From: Comamonas halotolerans
GTDB lineage: Bacteria; Pseudomonadota; Gammaproteobacteria; Burkholderiales; Burkholderiaceae_C
Reading direction: 5' to 3'
NCBI RefSeq assembly: GCF_030162935.1
Contig: NZ_JASAUZ010000012.1
Span: 62,001 to 126,000, forward strand
DNA: 64,000 nucleotides
Shown: positions 1-10,140 of the stretch, piece by piece
Position numbering within the stretch: the stretch's first letter is position 1
Layout of the letters: each line of letters begins with the position of its first letter
The notes under the pieces: generated by a model
What the model was told of the DNA's origin: nothing
What the model saw: the letters and a program-made list of their open reading frames with translations, nothing else
The model's database searches: none
Position numbers and translations under genes: made by a program

Positions 1-810
1 CTTGGACAGATCGTCATAAACAATCAGGGCATCTTCACCGCGGTCGCGGAAGTATTCGCCCATCGTGCAGCCTGAGTAGGCAGACACGTACTGCATTGCT
101 GCAGATTCAGAAGCGGTTGCAGCCACGACGATGGTGTATTCCATCGCGCCAGCCTGCTCCAAAGCGCGCACTACGTTCTTGACAGAAGAGGCCTTCTGAC
201 CAATAGCCACGTAGACACAAGTTACGCCCTGGCCCTTTTGGTTGATGATGGCATCGATCGCAACAGCGGTCTTACCAGTCTGGCGGTCACCAATGATCAG
301 CTCGCGCTGACCACGACCCACGGGAACCATGGAGTCGATAGACTTGATACCGGTTTGCAGCGGCTGGTCCACGGATTGACGTGCGATCACACCAGGTGCA
401 ACCTTTTCGATCACGTCGGTCATCTTGGCGTTGATAGGACCCTTGCCGTCGATAGGCTGGCCCAGTGCGTTCACCACACGGCCGACCAGTTCGGGGCCCA
501 CGGGAACTTCCAAGATGCGGCCGGTGCACTTCACAGTGTCACCTTCAGCGATGTGGGTGTACTCACCCAAGATCACTGCACCGACGGAATCACGCTCCAG
601 GTTCAAAGCCAGGCCGTAAGAAGGCTGACCATCCGCTGTAGCGGGGAATTCCAACATTTCGCCAGCCATCACATCCGACAGGCCGTGCACGCGCACGATA
701 CCGTCCGTTACCGACACCACAGTGCCTTGGTTACGAATATCGGCGTTCGCTTCCAGCCCTTCGATGCGGCTCTTAATCAGTTCAGAAATTTCTGCGGGAT
801 TGAGTTGCAT
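1..810 (-). CDS. atpA: ATP synthase F1 subunit alpha (partial, 3' end outside window)
   Basis: Alpha subunit of the F1 head of the H+-translocating ATP synthase, carrying non-catalytic nucleotide sites. The left edge cuts the gene, so only the 270 N-terminal codons of a family normally about 510 residues long are present. The translation begins [10 protein letters not shown] and contains the Walker A motif GDRQTGKT at residues 174-181, as expected for AtpA. The start is the ATG at 808-810, with a purine-rich AAGGAAAG stretch just upstream. It follows atpH after a gap of 42 bases, the standard atpBEFHAGDC order, so atpG, atpD and atpC should lie beyond the left edge. The protein acts at the inner face of the cytoplasmic membrane. 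Confidence 0.97.
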   Translation of the reverse strand, partial: MQLNPAEISELIKSRIEGLEANADIRNQGTVVSVTDGIVRVHGLSDVMAGEMLEFPATADGQPSYGLALNLERDSVGAVILGEYTHIAEGDTVKCTGRILEVPVGPELVGRVVNALGQPIDGKGPINAKMTDVIEKVAPGVIARQSVDQPLQTGIKSIDSMVPVGRGQRELIIGDRQTGKTAVAIDAIINQKGQGVTCVYVAIGQKASSVKNVVRALEQAGAMEYTIVVAATASESAAMQYVSAYSGCTMGEYFRDRGEDALIVYDDLSK

Positions 811-852
811 GACTCTTTCCTTCTTTCTTTTGGTTAGCCGAGACCTCAGCGC

Positions 853-1386
853 TTACGCGGTGAGGGCCGCTTTCATTTGTTCCAGACGAGCCTTGACGGA
901 GGTATCCAGCACCTCATCGCCCACCACCACACGAACGCCGCCAATCAAAGATTCATCGATCTGGACAGACAGGTTCAGCTTGCGACCGAAACGCTTTTGC
1001 AGCGCATCGCTAATGTCATTCAAAGCGGCTTCCTCTACGGGGAAAGCGCTGTAGACAGTAGCGTCGGACGAGCCATTGAGGCGGTTGACGATGCCGCGGA
1101 ACTGCACAGCCACTTCAGGCAGGGCGTCCAGACGACCGTTTTCAATGATGACGCGCAGGAAGTTGCGAGCGGCATCGGGCAAAGCCGAACGGGCCACACC
1201 GGTGATGACATCGAGCACTTGCTCGACTGTCACCTTGGGGCTGTCGGCCAGTTGACGCAATTGCGGATCAGCGGCAATCGCCGCCAGTTCCTCCACCCAA
1301 GCGACAGTGCTGTTCAGCTCAGCCTGAGGGCTGGCCTTGAACAAGGCTTCAGCATAAGGGCGGGCAATGGTGGCGAGTTCTGCCAT
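853..1386 (-). CDS. atpH: ATP synthase F1 subunit delta
   Basis: Peripheral-stalk subunit (OSCP homologue) that ties the top of the F1 head to the b-subunit dimer. At 177 residues it has the normal family length. The N-terminus [16 protein letters not shown] is the typical helical start of delta subunits, and the C-terminal region with [20 protein letters not shown] is the conserved delta/OSCP signature. It lies 10 bases after atpF and 42 before atpA, within the atp operon. Nothing unusual was seen. Confidence 0.97.
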   Translation of the reverse strand: MAELATIARPYAEALFKASPQAELNSTVAWVEELAAIAADPQLRQLADSPKVTVEQVLDVITGVARSALPDAARNFLRVIIENGRLDALPEVAVQFRGIVNRLNGSSDATVYSAFPVEEAALNDISDALQKRFGRKLNLSVQIDESLIGGVRVVVGDEVLDTSVKARLEQMKAALTA

Positions 1387-1396
1387 TTTGCTTTCC

Positions 1397-1867
1397 TTAC
1401 AGCTCTGTCTTCAGGCGGTTCAGCAGATCAGCATGAACGCCAGCATTCACTTCCTTGCGGAGGATCTGCTCAGCGCCCTTCACAGCCAATGCAGCCACTT
1501 GCTCACGCAGGGCTTCACGGGCAGCGATAGCTTGCTGTTCAGCTTCGGCGCGGGCAGCAGCAACAATCTTGTTGCCTTCTTCTGTCGCGCGGGCCTTGGC
1601 TTCTTCAACGATGGCCTGGGCGCGGCGATCGGCGTCCGCAAGCCGCGATGCTGTCTCGTTGCGTGTCTGGGCCAATTCCTGCTCGACGCGCTTGTTAGCA
1701 GCGCTCAGCTCGGTCTTGGCCTTGTCAGCAGCAGCGAGGCCATCGGCGATTTTCTGGGCTCGCTCGTCCAACGCCTTCGCGATCGGGGGCCACACGAACT
1801 TCATCGTGAACAGCACCAAGATCAGGAAAACGATGCACTGAACGAACAGGGTCGCGTTGATACTCAC
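1397..1867 (-). CDS. atpF: ATP synthase Fo subunit b
   Basis: Membrane-anchored stalk subunit of Fo. The 156 residues form one N-terminal transmembrane helix (about residues 6-26, beginning [17 protein letters not shown]) followed by a long Ala/Glu/Lys-rich helix that dimerises as a coiled coil and reaches up to the delta subunit. Length equals that of E. coli AtpF. It sits between atpE and atpH in the normal operon order, 35 bases after the end of atpE. A single b gene is present, as in other respiratory proteobacteria. Confidence 0.97.
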   Translation of the reverse strand: MSINATLFVQCIVFLILVLFTMKFVWPPIAKALDERAQKIADGLAAADKAKTELSAANKRVEQELAQTRNETASRLADADRRAQAIVEEAKARATEEGNKIVAAARAEAEQQAIAAREALREQVAALAVKGAEQILRKEVNAGVHADLLNRLKTEL

Positions 1868-1902
1868 GGCAACACCTTTCTTTCTAGGGCGTTGATCGGA
1901 GC

Positions 1903-2166
<264 letters not shown>

Positions 2167-2197
2167 TTAAAGGAAAGTTGAAGTTGAAAGGGAAAGG

Positions 2198-3076
<879 letters not shown>

Positions 3077-3082
3077 TCAATA

Positions 3083-3559
3083 TCAATCGGTTTTTCGGAC
3101 ACTGGCTCGACCTGTCACCAGGACCAGCCAGTACGTTTTCATTGTTACGACCATTCCTGCAAGCAACGCCAGCCAATGCAGGTTTGGCACCAAGAAGGGC
3201 GCTGCAGCCAACATGGCAATGCAAAGCACCAACTTGACAAATTCCCAGGCGAAAAGCCTTGCAATCGCACCCGGCGCATTCGCCGCTCTACCACTGTTGC
3301 GCGCCACACCTCGGGCAAACAACGCAGCAGGCACCACAATGGCCAGCGCACCATAAGCGGCAGACCATCCGGCAGCACGACCCGCAATCCACCACGCCAG
3401 CAGCGCAACCACGGCACCAATCAGTACCTGCACAGCCAAAATGCGCCACATGGACATCTTGGGCTGCTGCTTGCGCCACACTGCTGCCTCTTCAGGCGTC
3501 AGGGGCTTGATTTGCGGCTCTTCGTCCTCAAATTCCGATTCAGGGGCTTGATGTTTCAT
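3083..3559 (-). CDS. atpI: ATP synthase assembly protein I (AtpI/UncI family)
   Basis: First gene of the atp operon. The 158-residue product has a charged cytoplasmic N-terminus (about residues 1-35, rich in Glu and Pro) followed by four hydrophobic segments, the layout of AtpI, a small membrane protein thought to help c-ring assembly in other bacteria. AtpI sequences diverge strongly, so the assignment rests on topology, size and position directly upstream of atpB. The gene is preceded on the minus strand by a perfect TATAAT at 3607-3612. Confidence 0.85.
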   Translation of the reverse strand: MKHQAPESEFEDEEPQIKPLTPEEAAVWRKQQPKMSMWRILAVQVLIGAVVALLAWWIAGRAAGWSAAYGALAIVVPAALFARGVARNSGRAANAPGAIARLFAWEFVKLVLCIAMLAAAPFLVPNLHWLALLAGMVVTMKTYWLVLVTGRASVRKTD

Positions 3560-3606
3560 GTGTTCAGCGAGCCAAAACTCAAACCGGAATTTTTACAAAG
3601 CCTCTG

Positions 3607-3635
3607 ATTATACGTAGAAACCCGTTTTGAACTGA
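3607..3635 (-). promoter_or_regulatory. Candidate promoter of the atp operon
   Basis: A perfect -10 hexamer TATAAT reads on the minus strand at 3607-3612, 47 bases upstream of the atpI start codon. With a 17-base spacer the -35 position would be TCAGTT at 3630-3635, a poor match, so any sigma-70 promoter here depends mainly on the -10. It is the only strong -10 seen in the 280-base divergent gap between atpI and ybeD. No transcription start has been measured. Confidence 0.4.
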
Positions 3636-3839
3636 TGACCTCCGACATCCTTCGGGGGTTTTCACGGACAATCCCTAATTTCTGCGTGTCTTACTACCCA
3701 CACGACTCTGGGTTTTCCCGCTTGCACAGCGTAGCTTTCTTGGCAAGTCAGCTTCTTTAACCCGCCCTTCACCCAGCGGCGCAACCATAGCGCACAATGC
3801 ACTTCAAACCAAGCAAAAACCTTTGCTTTCAACTCCATC

Positions 3840-4136
3840 ATGAACATGTCCGACACATCCGCTAGTACTGATCCCCGCAAGGACTCGCTGATTGAGTATC
3901 CAAGCCTGTTCCCCATCAAGGTTATGGGCCTTCACTCGGACGATTTCGTACACAGCATCACCAAGGTTGCCAAAGATTTCGACCCTTTCTTTGATGCCAG
4001 CACGGTGGAGTTGCGCCCGAGCAGCAGCGGCAAATACCTCGGTGTAACGATCACTGTGACAGCCACCAGCCGCGAACAGCTCGATAACCTTTATCGTGCT
4101 TTGACTGGTCACCCCATGGTCAAGGTAGTACTTTGA
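3840..4136 (+). CDS. ybeD: YbeD family protein (UPF0250/DUF493)
   Basis: A 98-residue protein of the YbeD/DUF493 family, a small alpha/beta fold resembling amino-acid-binding regulatory domains. Recognisable features are IEYPSLFPIKVMG near residues 18-30 and the C-terminal YRALTGHPMVKVVL. The family regularly sits just upstream of lipB in proteobacteria, as here (9-base gap), suggesting a link to lipoate metabolism, but its biochemical role is not established. The start may be the ATG at 3840 or the one at 3846; neither has a strong ribosome binding site. Confidence 0.9.
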   Translation: MNMSDTSASTDPRKDSLIEYPSLFPIKVMGLHSDDFVHSITKVAKDFDPFFDASTVELRPSSSGKYLGVTITVTATSREQLDNLYRALTGHPMVKVVL

Positions 4137-4145
4137 GCGCCTCCC

Positions 4146-4850
4146 ATGTGCCAACACCTTGACGCCCGCTGGCTAGGGCGCGTGGACTACGCAGCCTGCA
4201 ATACAGCTATGCAGGAATTCACCGCTAAACGCGATGCATCTACTGCCGACGTACTGTGGCTGTGTGAACACAATCCTACGTTCACTCAGGGGTTGGCAGG
4301 CAAGGCCGAGCATGTGCTCGCTGCCGGAGACATTCCTGTGATTGCCACCAATCGCGGTGGTCAGGTGACCTACCACGGCCCTGGTCAAGTCGTTGCCTAT
4401 CCTTTGCTGGATCTGCAACGCAGAGGATATTTCGTCAAGGAATATGTTTACCGCCTCGAAGAGGCAGTGATTCGCACCTTGGCCTACTACGGCGTGACTG
4501 GTCACCGGGTAGCCGGCGCACCGGGTATCTACGTGCGTTTGGATGATCCCTTCAGCCACGCCATACTGGAGCAGCGCCCGCAACACCGCGAGCCTGGAAG
4601 CCCGCCCCCCCAACCTGATTTTGCAGGCCTGGGAAAGATTGCCGCACTGGGTATCAAAGTAAGCCGCCACTGCACTTACCACGGCGTAGCCTTGAATGTC
4701 GGCATGGATCTTGAACCCTTTCACCGGATCAACCCATGCGGTTATGCAGGAATGGCAACGGTTGATCTTTCTACAATCGGCATCCAGACAACCTGGAGTG
4801 AGGCGGCACAAGTGTTTGGTCATCAGCTGATCACACGCCTTACTCTCTGA
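4146..4850 (+). CDS. lipB: Lipoyl(octanoyl) transferase
   Basis: Transfers the octanoyl group from octanoyl-ACP to the lipoyl domains of 2-oxoacid dehydrogenases and GcvH, the step before LipA. The 234 residues contain [12 protein letters not shown] at 70-81, the active-site lysine motif GLGKIAALG with Lys164, and the catalytic cysteine Cys198 in INPCGY. An insert at about residues 135-158, rich in Pro, His and Gln, is longer than in E. coli LipB. The only ATG near the ybeD stop is at 4146, and an in-frame stop lies just upstream. lipA follows after 10 bases. Confidence 0.97.
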   Translation: MCQHLDARWLGRVDYAACNTAMQEFTAKRDASTADVLWLCEHNPTFTQGLAGKAEHVLAAGDIPVIATNRGGQVTYHGPGQVVAYPLLDLQRRGYFVKEYVYRLEEAVIRTLAYYGVTGHRVAGAPGIYVRLDDPFSHAILEQRPQHREPGSPPPQPDFAGLGKIAALGIKVSRHCTYHGVALNVGMDLEPFHRINPCGYAGMATVDLSTIGIQTTWSEAAQVFGHQLITRLTL

Positions 4851-4860
4851 GACATACACC

Positions 4861-5841
4861 ATGAGCAGCAACGAAGTCGTGCGCGAAGCGCAGTCCGCCG
4901 AAACTTACAACCCCTTGGCCAAGCAAAAAGCAGCTGCCAAGCTCTCGCGCATCCCGATCAAGGTAGAACAAGCCGAAGTGCTGAAAAAGCCGGAGTGGAT
5001 CCGCGTCAAGGCTGGCAGCCCTACCACGCGCTTCTACGAAATTAAAGACATTCTTCGCGAACAGAAACTGCATACCGTCTGCGAAGAAGCTTCGTGCCCC
5101 AATATTGGTGAATGCTTTGGCAAGGGCACGGCCACTTTCATGATCATGGGTGACAAGTGCACCCGCCGTTGTCCCTTCTGCGATGTGGGCCATGGCCGCC
5201 CTGATCCTCTGGATGTGGATGAGCCCCGCAAGCTGGCGGAAACCATTGCTCGTCTGCGCCTGAAGTATGTGGTCATCACCAGCGTGGACCGTGACGACTT
5301 GCGTGATGGTGGCTCTGGGCACTTTGTCGAATGCATCAGACAAACCCGTGCACTATCGCCAAATACACAAATTGAAATTCTGGTTCCGGACTTCCGTGGC
5401 CGTGACGATCGCGCTCTGGAAATTTTGAAGGCAGCCCCCCCAGATGTGATGAACCACAACCTGGAAACGATTCCACGTCTGTACAAAGAAGCACGCCCCG
5501 GCTCCGACTACCAGTTCTCCCTGAATTTGCTGAAAAAATTCAAGGCCCTGCACCCTGATGTTCCCACCAAGAGTGGTTTGATGGTAGGTTTGGGCGAAAC
5601 CGACGAGGAGATTTTGCAAGTGATGCGCGATATGCGTGCGCACGACATCGAGATGCTGACCATTGGTCAGTATCTTGCACCCACCAACAGTCACTTGCCA
5701 GTGCGCCGTTATGTGCATCCCGACACCTTCAAGATGTTCGAGGAAGAAGCGTACAAAATGGGCTTCAGTCATGCGGCTGTTGGCGCCATGGTGCGCTCCA
5801 GCTACCATGCCGACCAACAGGCCCATGCCGCTGGCGTCTGA
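4861..5841 (+). CDS. lipA: Lipoyl synthase (radical SAM)
   Basis: Inserts two sulfur atoms into protein-bound octanoyl groups. Both 4Fe-4S sites are complete: the auxiliary-cluster cysteines Cys74, Cys79 and Cys85 ([12 protein letters not shown]) and the radical-SAM motif CTRRCPFC with Cys100, Cys104 and Cys107. The C-terminal RSSYHAD that coordinates the auxiliary cluster is also present. At 326 residues it has normal length, with a Lys-rich N-terminus of about 40 residues. It is the last gene of ybeD-lipB-lipA and is followed by a strong terminator. Confidence 0.98.
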   Translation: MSSNEVVREAQSAETYNPLAKQKAAAKLSRIPIKVEQAEVLKKPEWIRVKAGSPTTRFYEIKDILREQKLHTVCEEASCPNIGECFGKGTATFMIMGDKCTRRCPFCDVGHGRPDPLDVDEPRKLAETIARLRLKYVVITSVDRDDLRDGGSGHFVECIRQTRALSPNTQIEILVPDFRGRDDRALEILKAAPPDVMNHNLETIPRLYKEARPGSDYQFSLNLLKKFKALHPDVPTKSGLMVGLGETDEEILQVMRDMRAHDIEMLTIGQYLAPTNSHLPVRRYVHPDTFKMFEEEAYKMGFSHAAVGAMVRSSYHADQQAHAAGV

Positions 5842-5854
5842 GAGGCGCTCGACA

Positions 5855-5894
5855 GCCAACAAAAAAGCAACCCTCGGGTTGCTTTTTTGTTGGC
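5855..5894 (+). terminator. Intrinsic terminator after lipA
   Basis: An 18-bp perfect stem runs from 5855 to 5872 and from 5877 to 5894 with a four-base loop. An A-run on the left arm and a T-run (5883-5888) on the right arm are built into the stem. It lies 14 bases past the lipA stop and would work in either direction. Confidence 0.85.
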
Positions 5895-6190
5895 TTGCAG
5901 AAATCAGCACGCCTAAAAATCCTAATACCGCTGCCAAAGCTCGTATCTGTGATTATTTCTATCTCATCGGAAAAAAGTGCGTGGCTAACCGGGCATTCCG
6001 CTGGCTGGCAAAAAACGACTCACAGGCTTTACAGGCCTGCTTGTCGCCCCACGATGAAACCAAAACCACTGCAGTCCCTTGGAGTTCCCCCACCAGAGCA
6101 ATTCTTCGGGACTCAGTGCTGCCAACTATAACACTGAATGAGAATTAATCGCAAATAGTTTTCATCTCGATGAAAATTACTGACGAACGG
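5895..6190. other. Intergenic region between lipA and ptsI
   Basis: About 300 bases between two converging genes. No open reading frame with a convincing start or family resemblance was seen. Its one notable element is a Fur-like promoter at 6127-6156. A short inverted repeat (TTTTCAT...ATGAAAA, 6159-6176) follows. Confidence 0.6.
6127..6156 (+). promoter_or_regulatory. Candidate Fur-regulated promoter (orphan)
   Basis: A TATAAC -10 hexamer at 6127-6132 is followed at once by AATGAGAATTAATCGCAAAT (6137-6156), which closely resembles Fur boxes of the AATGAGAAT...TCGCAtTT type. This is the usual layout of an iron-repressed promoter. No gene lies downstream on the plus strand: the next sequence runs antisense into the 3' end of ptsI. 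It may be a leftover of a lost iron gene or may drive an antisense or small RNA. The match was judged by eye. Confidence 0.35.
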
Positions 6191-7951
6191 TTACTTCGCT
6201 GCCTCCATGGCCTGCGCCGGCGCATCGGACGCCAACACCGCTTGCGCCCATGGCTGCAGCTTGCGGGTATCCGCGCGTAGCACCTCCTGCTTGACGCTCA
6301 GGATTTGCGCGGGATGCATGGAGAAGCTGCGCAGGCCCAGCCCCAGCAACAACCTTGTCATGCTGGTATCTCCTGCCATTTCACCGCAAACACAGACTTG
6401 CTTCCCCATGTCGTTGGCCGCTTGAATGACTTGCGCCACCAATCCCAGTACAGCCGGATGCAAAGGGTCATAGAGATGTGCAACCGCCTCATCTGCGCGG
6501 TCAATAGCAAGCGTGTACTGAATCAGGTCGTTGGTGCCAATCGAGACAAAGTCAAAGTTCTTGAGCAAGCTGCGCACCATGATGGCTGCCGCAGGAATTT
6601 CAATCATTGCCCCCAGCTGCACCACGCCATATGCAACACCTCGCGCATCCAGCTCCGCTTGTGCCTGCTTCACCTGCGCCAGGATGCTGTGGACCTCGTG
6701 CTGATGCGAGACCATAGGAAACAGCAGGTGGACTTTGCCAAATGCGGCTGCTCGCAATATAGCGCGCAATTGCGTACGAAACATGGCGGGCTCGGCCAAA
6801 CTCCAGCGAATGGCTCTCAGTCCCAGAGCGGGGTTCAGCGAGGCATCTTTGCTACTTTTATCCAGTGGTTTGTCAGCACCCACGTCAATGGTGCGGATCG
6901 TCACGGGCAAGCCTTGCATGCCTTCAAGGGCCGCCTTGTAAGCTTCAAACTGCTCATCTTCACCCGGCAACTGGCCTTCGCGACCCATGAATAAAAACTC
7001 GCTGCGAAACAGTCCCACGCCCACAGCACCCGCATGCACTGCTGCCGCCGCATCGCCAGGCTGTTCAATATTGGCCAACAACTCGACTTTTTGTCCATCC
7101 AAGGTCACCGATGGCGTGTGTCGCAAACGAGCCAAGCGCTCACGCTCCAGCGCATCCTGACGCTGACGAAAGCGGTACTCCTCCAAAATGATGGGAGATG
7201 GATCCACGAGAACAATACCGGCATTGCCATCAATGATGATCCAATCGTCCTGGCGAATCAGCTGACCTGCGGCACGCGCACCTACAACCGCAGGGATATC
7301 CATGCTGCGCGCGACAATGGCGGTGTGACTTGTCCTGCCTCCGACTGCCGTCACAAACCCCGCAAACACGCTGCGCTTGAACTGCAACATGTCCGCCGGT
7401 GACAGATCCTGAGCCACCAACACCAGCGGCGCCTCTGCCATCCCGTCCAAAGCGGGCTGCAGTCCTTCCGCAACCTGCCCTGCTGGAGGCGGCGCAATGG
7501 GACTCGCCGCAATACCGCGCATATAGCGCAGGATACGCTCGGCCACCTGTTCCAGATCCGCCTTGCGCTCGCGCAGATAGGGATCCTCCATCTCATCAAA
7601 CTGCCGCGATATCTGCTCCAACTGGGTCATCAATGCCCATTCAGCGTTGTACAAACGGTCTGAAATCCAATGACGCACGCCAGATGCCAGCACCTCGTCT
7701 TGCAAGAGCATGAGATGCACTTCCAGCAGCGCAGCCAGTTCCCCCGGAGCATCTGCAGGCAAATCACTGACCAAGCGCTGCAACTCGTCGACCACGGCGT
7801 CGCGCGCTTTACGCGCTCGATCAATCTCCGCACCAATTTGCGAAGACTCGATAAAGTAGTGGCGCACTTCCACTCGGCTTGATGCCACCACAACGGCACG
7901 CCCAATGGCAATTCCACGCGAAACCGCCAAACCATGGATGGCAAAAGTCAT
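6191..7951 (-). CDS. ptsI: PTS enzyme I (phosphoenolpyruvate-protein phosphotransferase)
   Basis: Takes phosphate from phosphoenolpyruvate and passes it to HPr. The 586-residue product has the HPr-binding and swivelling N-terminal domains with the phosphorylated His209 in GGRTSHTAIVARS, then a PEP-binding TIM barrel with the CGEMAG motif. Length matches the family (about 575). The ATG at 7949-7951 follows a GGACTAGG ribosome site. It is the last gene of an EIIA-HPr-EI cluster with no sugar permease in the window, which in betaproteobacteria usually means a regulatory PTS rather than sugar import (inference). Confidence 0.97.
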   Translation of the reverse strand: MTFAIHGLAVSRGIAIGRAVVVASSRVEVRHYFIESSQIGAEIDRARKARDAVVDELQRLVSDLPADAPGELAALLEVHLMLLQDEVLASGVRHWISDRLYNAEWALMTQLEQISRQFDEMEDPYLRERKADLEQVAERILRYMRGIAASPIAPPPAGQVAEGLQPALDGMAEAPLVLVAQDLSPADMLQFKRSVFAGFVTAVGGRTSHTAIVARSMDIPAVVGARAAGQLIRQDDWIIIDGNAGIVLVDPSPIILEEYRFRQRQDALERERLARLRHTPSVTLDGQKVELLANIEQPGDAAAAVHAGAVGVGLFRSEFLFMGREGQLPGEDEQFEAYKAALEGMQGLPVTIRTIDVGADKPLDKSSKDASLNPALGLRAIRWSLAEPAMFRTQLRAILRAAAFGKVHLLFPMVSHQHEVHSILAQVKQAQAELDARGVAYGVVQLGAMIEIPAAAIMVRSLLKNFDFVSIGTNDLIQYTLAIDRADEAVAHLYDPLHPAVLGLVAQVIQAANDMGKQVCVCGEMAGDTSMTRLLLGLGLRSFSMHPAQILSVKQEVLRADTRKLQPWAQAVLASDAPAQAMEAAK

Positions 7952-8036
7952 GCCTAGTCCTTTTCAACTGTGCGCTACGCAGCACAATGCGAGGTATTCA
8001 TGGCAACTTGCTCTCAGGCAAGCTGCAAAGCAGAAA

Positions 8037-8306
8037 TTACTGGCCTTCGCCAAATTTGTCGTTGATCAAGGTAACCAAAGCATCCAACGCTTCCTGCTCC
8101 TGCGGGCCATCGGTTTCCAGCTCAACCACAGAGCCCATTCCGGCAGCCAGCATCATCACTCCCATAATGCTTTTCGCATTGATACGTCGCTCACCCTTGC
8201 TCATATAGACATCGCAAGGAAAGCTCCCTGCGAGCTTGGTCAGTTTGGCCGAAGCGCGTGCATGCAACCCCAATTTATTGCTGATGGTGATCTCTGTCTT
8301 GACCAT
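8037..8306 (-). CDS. ptsH: PTS phosphocarrier protein HPr
   Basis: An 89-residue HPr that relays phosphate from EI to EIIA. His15, the EI phosphorylation site, is in KLGLHARAS, and Ser46 is in AKSIMGVMML, the position phosphorylated by HPr kinase in bacteria that have HprK. The reading frame is open further upstream, but the ATG at 8304-8306 is preceded by GGAAAG and starts the normal HPr sequence MVKTEITISN. It overlaps the 3' end of the EIIA gene by 32 bases, suggesting translational coupling. Confidence 0.96.
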   Translation of the reverse strand: MVKTEITISNKLGLHARASAKLTKLAGSFPCDVYMSKGERRINAKSIMGVMMLAAGMGSVVELETDGPQEQEALDALVTLINDKFGEGQ

Positions 8307-8736
8307 GTTCTTTCCGGGAATTCTGGTTTTGGGGCGCACTACCTCCCCCCACTTGCAACATGCCTTGTTGCCCACCTACCAATGCACGCTCGGTTTGCTG
8401 CTCCAGCGGCTCATTCCGATAGCACAGTGCGCGCAGCAGCATGGGCAGATTTACCCCTACCAGCAAACGAGCGGGAGTGCCTTCCACCAGACGGTGCGCC
8501 ACATTGCTGGGCGTTGCACCGAATACATCCGTCAGCACCAAAGTGCGCTGTGCACCACTTTGCGACAACAGTATTTCTGCCTCTCGCAGCGTCGCTTCAG
8601 GGCTTTGACTGGATGGCACATCCAGCACACTGATGTCATCACCGCAATCGGCAAAGACATGCAATGCACATTCCCGTAAAGCTTGAGCCAAGGGAGCATG
8701 AGCAATCAATAAAATGTGGTTGGCGATGGTTGTCAT
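8275..8736 (-). CDS. PTS EIIA component, mannose family
   Basis: A 153-residue EIIA domain of the mannose/sorbose family. His13 in LLIAHAPLA is the expected phospho-acceptor, and TDVFGATPSN and the N-terminal alpha/beta pattern fit the family. The last 20 or so residues are polar (NSRKEHGQDRDHH) and are encoded in the stretch overlapping ptsH. There is no partner EIIB, EIIC or EIID gene nearby, so it is probably a regulatory acceptor working with the downstream ptsH and ptsI. The start ATG at 8736 is the first in frame. Confidence 0.88.
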   Translation of the reverse strand: MTTIANHILLIAHAPLAQALRECALHVFADCGDDISVLDVPSSQSPEATLREAEILLSQSGAQRTLVLTDVFGATPSNVAHRLVEGTPARLLVGVNLPMLLRALCYRNEPLEQQTERALVGGQQGMLQVGGGSAPQNQNSRKEHGQDRDHHQQ

Positions 8737-8830
8737 GAAGCTTTCTTTTGCATACCTATTATGGCTTGAGCCTGCTTCTCAAGCTGTCGGCATAAGCCTG
8801 CATCCCAGTCGCCCAAGTAGATCGCTTGAG

Positions 8831-9406
8831 TTATTTCAAACTAATGCTGTTGAAAAAAGTACGGGCCGTCCTGTGATAAGCCTTCGGGCTATAGACCACC
8901 GCATGAAAAATACGCGCCTTATCCCCCTCCTTGCGCGCGAACCAGACCCCATGTGTGGTCACGGTCCAACCTGCACGGCCGACGCCCTCAACCGTTGCCT
9001 GAATGGATCGCGGCAAATCCAGTGCACCCGCAGGCACAAAGCGTGCCCCGCTTTTCGCACCATCGCCATCTACAGCATTGAAGCGAGAAAGTACCGCCAC
9101 CTGCCAAAACGCCAATGCATCATCGGCTTGCGCAGCATCGTCAAGCAGCCAGTGCGACATGGCAAAGGTTGAGTCCACAGCATCGCACCCCATCATTGTC
9201 ACGGGCACACTACCAATTTCCATCCCAAAATCCACCTGTGAGCTGGCAAACTGGGGGACGCAAGGAAATTCCATATCCAAACCTGCGTCTTCCAACGACA
9301 CATGCTGCCATGACAGTTCTGGCTCCTTGTCCGTGCAGGCACTCAACAGCGCTAGCGCAGCCACAGCACCCACCGCATAATGCTTCAGCGTTTGGTTCTT
9401 GTTCAT
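8831..9406 (-). CDS. Predicted lipoprotein of unknown function
   Basis: I do not recognise the family. The 191-residue product starts with a signal peptide ending in the lipobox ALLSAC, followed by TDKEPELSW, so it should be a lipid-anchored periplasmic protein. The mature part is about 170 residues with no clear repeats or catalytic motif. The frame is open upstream to 9523, but the ATG at 9406 places the signal peptide correctly (another in-frame ATG is at 9427). It is 94 bases upstream of the EIIA gene on the same strand and divergent from the TlpA-like gene. Confidence 0.7.
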   Translation of the reverse strand: MNKNQTLKHYAVGAVAALALLSACTDKEPELSWQHVSLEDAGLDMEFPCVPQFASSQVDFGMEIGSVPVTMMGCDAVDSTFAMSHWLLDDAAQADDALAFWQVAVLSRFNAVDGDGAKSGARFVPAGALDLPRSIQATVEGVGRAGWTVTTHGVWFARKEGDKARIFHAVVYSPKAYHRTARTFFNSISLK

Positions 9407-9534
9407 GCACGCATTATCGGCAGCCATTAACAGAACTGGATAGCGAACTTTTACCTGTCTCTGATTTCCAAATATCAGTACCGCAATAGGTTTTGTCCTG
9501 CAGCCAACAGCGCAAATTGGCAAAATGGCGAACT

Positions 9535-10038
9535 ATGGCAATTAAACATATCGTGGCAGGTGTAGCGCTAGCCGCATTCGCTGGCTTGGCTGCTTACGTC
9601 TATCTGGGAGAGGGTGCCCAGCCTGCGCCGCATTCACAATTTGTTCTGCTGGACGGTTCAAGCAAAACGACACAGGACATGCGAGGCAAGGTCACACTGG
9701 TGAACTTCTGGGCAACCAGTTGTGTGACCTGTGTGGCAGAAATGCCCGAGATCATTGCCACTCATAACAAGTTCAAAGAAAAAGGCTTTGATACTCTGGC
9801 TGTGGCAATGAGTTACGACCCACCCAGCTATGTCGTGAATTTTGCGCAATCTCGCCAGTTGCCCTTCAACGTCGCTTTGGACAACACCGGTGCTGTAGCC
9901 AAGGCATGGGGCGATGTAAAACTCACCCCCACCACTTACATCGTCAACAAACGCGGTGAAATCGTGAAAACCTATATTGGTCAGCCTAATTTTTCCGAAT
10001 TGCATCAGCTGATTGAAAAGTTGTTAGCAGAGGCCTGA
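9535..10038 (+). CDS. TlpA-like thioredoxin-fold protein
   Basis: A 167-residue membrane-tethered thiol-disulfide protein of the TlpA/ResA type. An N-terminal hydrophobic segment (about residues 6-24) anchors it, and the thioredoxin domain has the redox pair Cys63-Cys66 in WATSCVTC and the cis-proline in LTPTTYIV. Such proteins usually reduce cytochrome or other envelope cysteines. The start is taken at the ATG 9535 because the longer frame would need a TTG and adds a hydrophilic stretch before the anchor. It converges on the cytochrome c' gene across a shared terminator. Confidence 0.88.
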   Translation: MAIKHIVAGVALAAFAGLAAYVYLGEGAQPAPHSQFVLLDGSSKTTQDMRGKVTLVNFWATSCVTCVAEMPEIIATHNKFKEKGFDTLAVAMSYDPPSYVVNFAQSRQLPFNVALDNTGAVAKAWGDVKLTPTTYIVNKRGEIVKTYIGQPNFSELHQLIEKLLAEA

Positions 10039-10055
10039 TAGTCCGGCTTCTGCAT

Positions 10056-10096
10056 AAAAAAAGAGCGGCTAGCACCAGTGCTAGCCGCTCTTTTTT
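10056..10096 (+). terminator. Bidirectional terminator, TlpA-like gene / cytochrome c'
   Basis: A 13-bp perfect stem (10063-10075 with 10078-10090) has a two-base loop as drawn, flanked by an A-run on the left and six T on the right, so it can stop transcription from both converging genes. Confidence 0.85.
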
Positions 10097-10140
10097 ATGT
10101 TTGCATCAAGTGTTTCCATCGTGCGGAAACACCCACGCTA

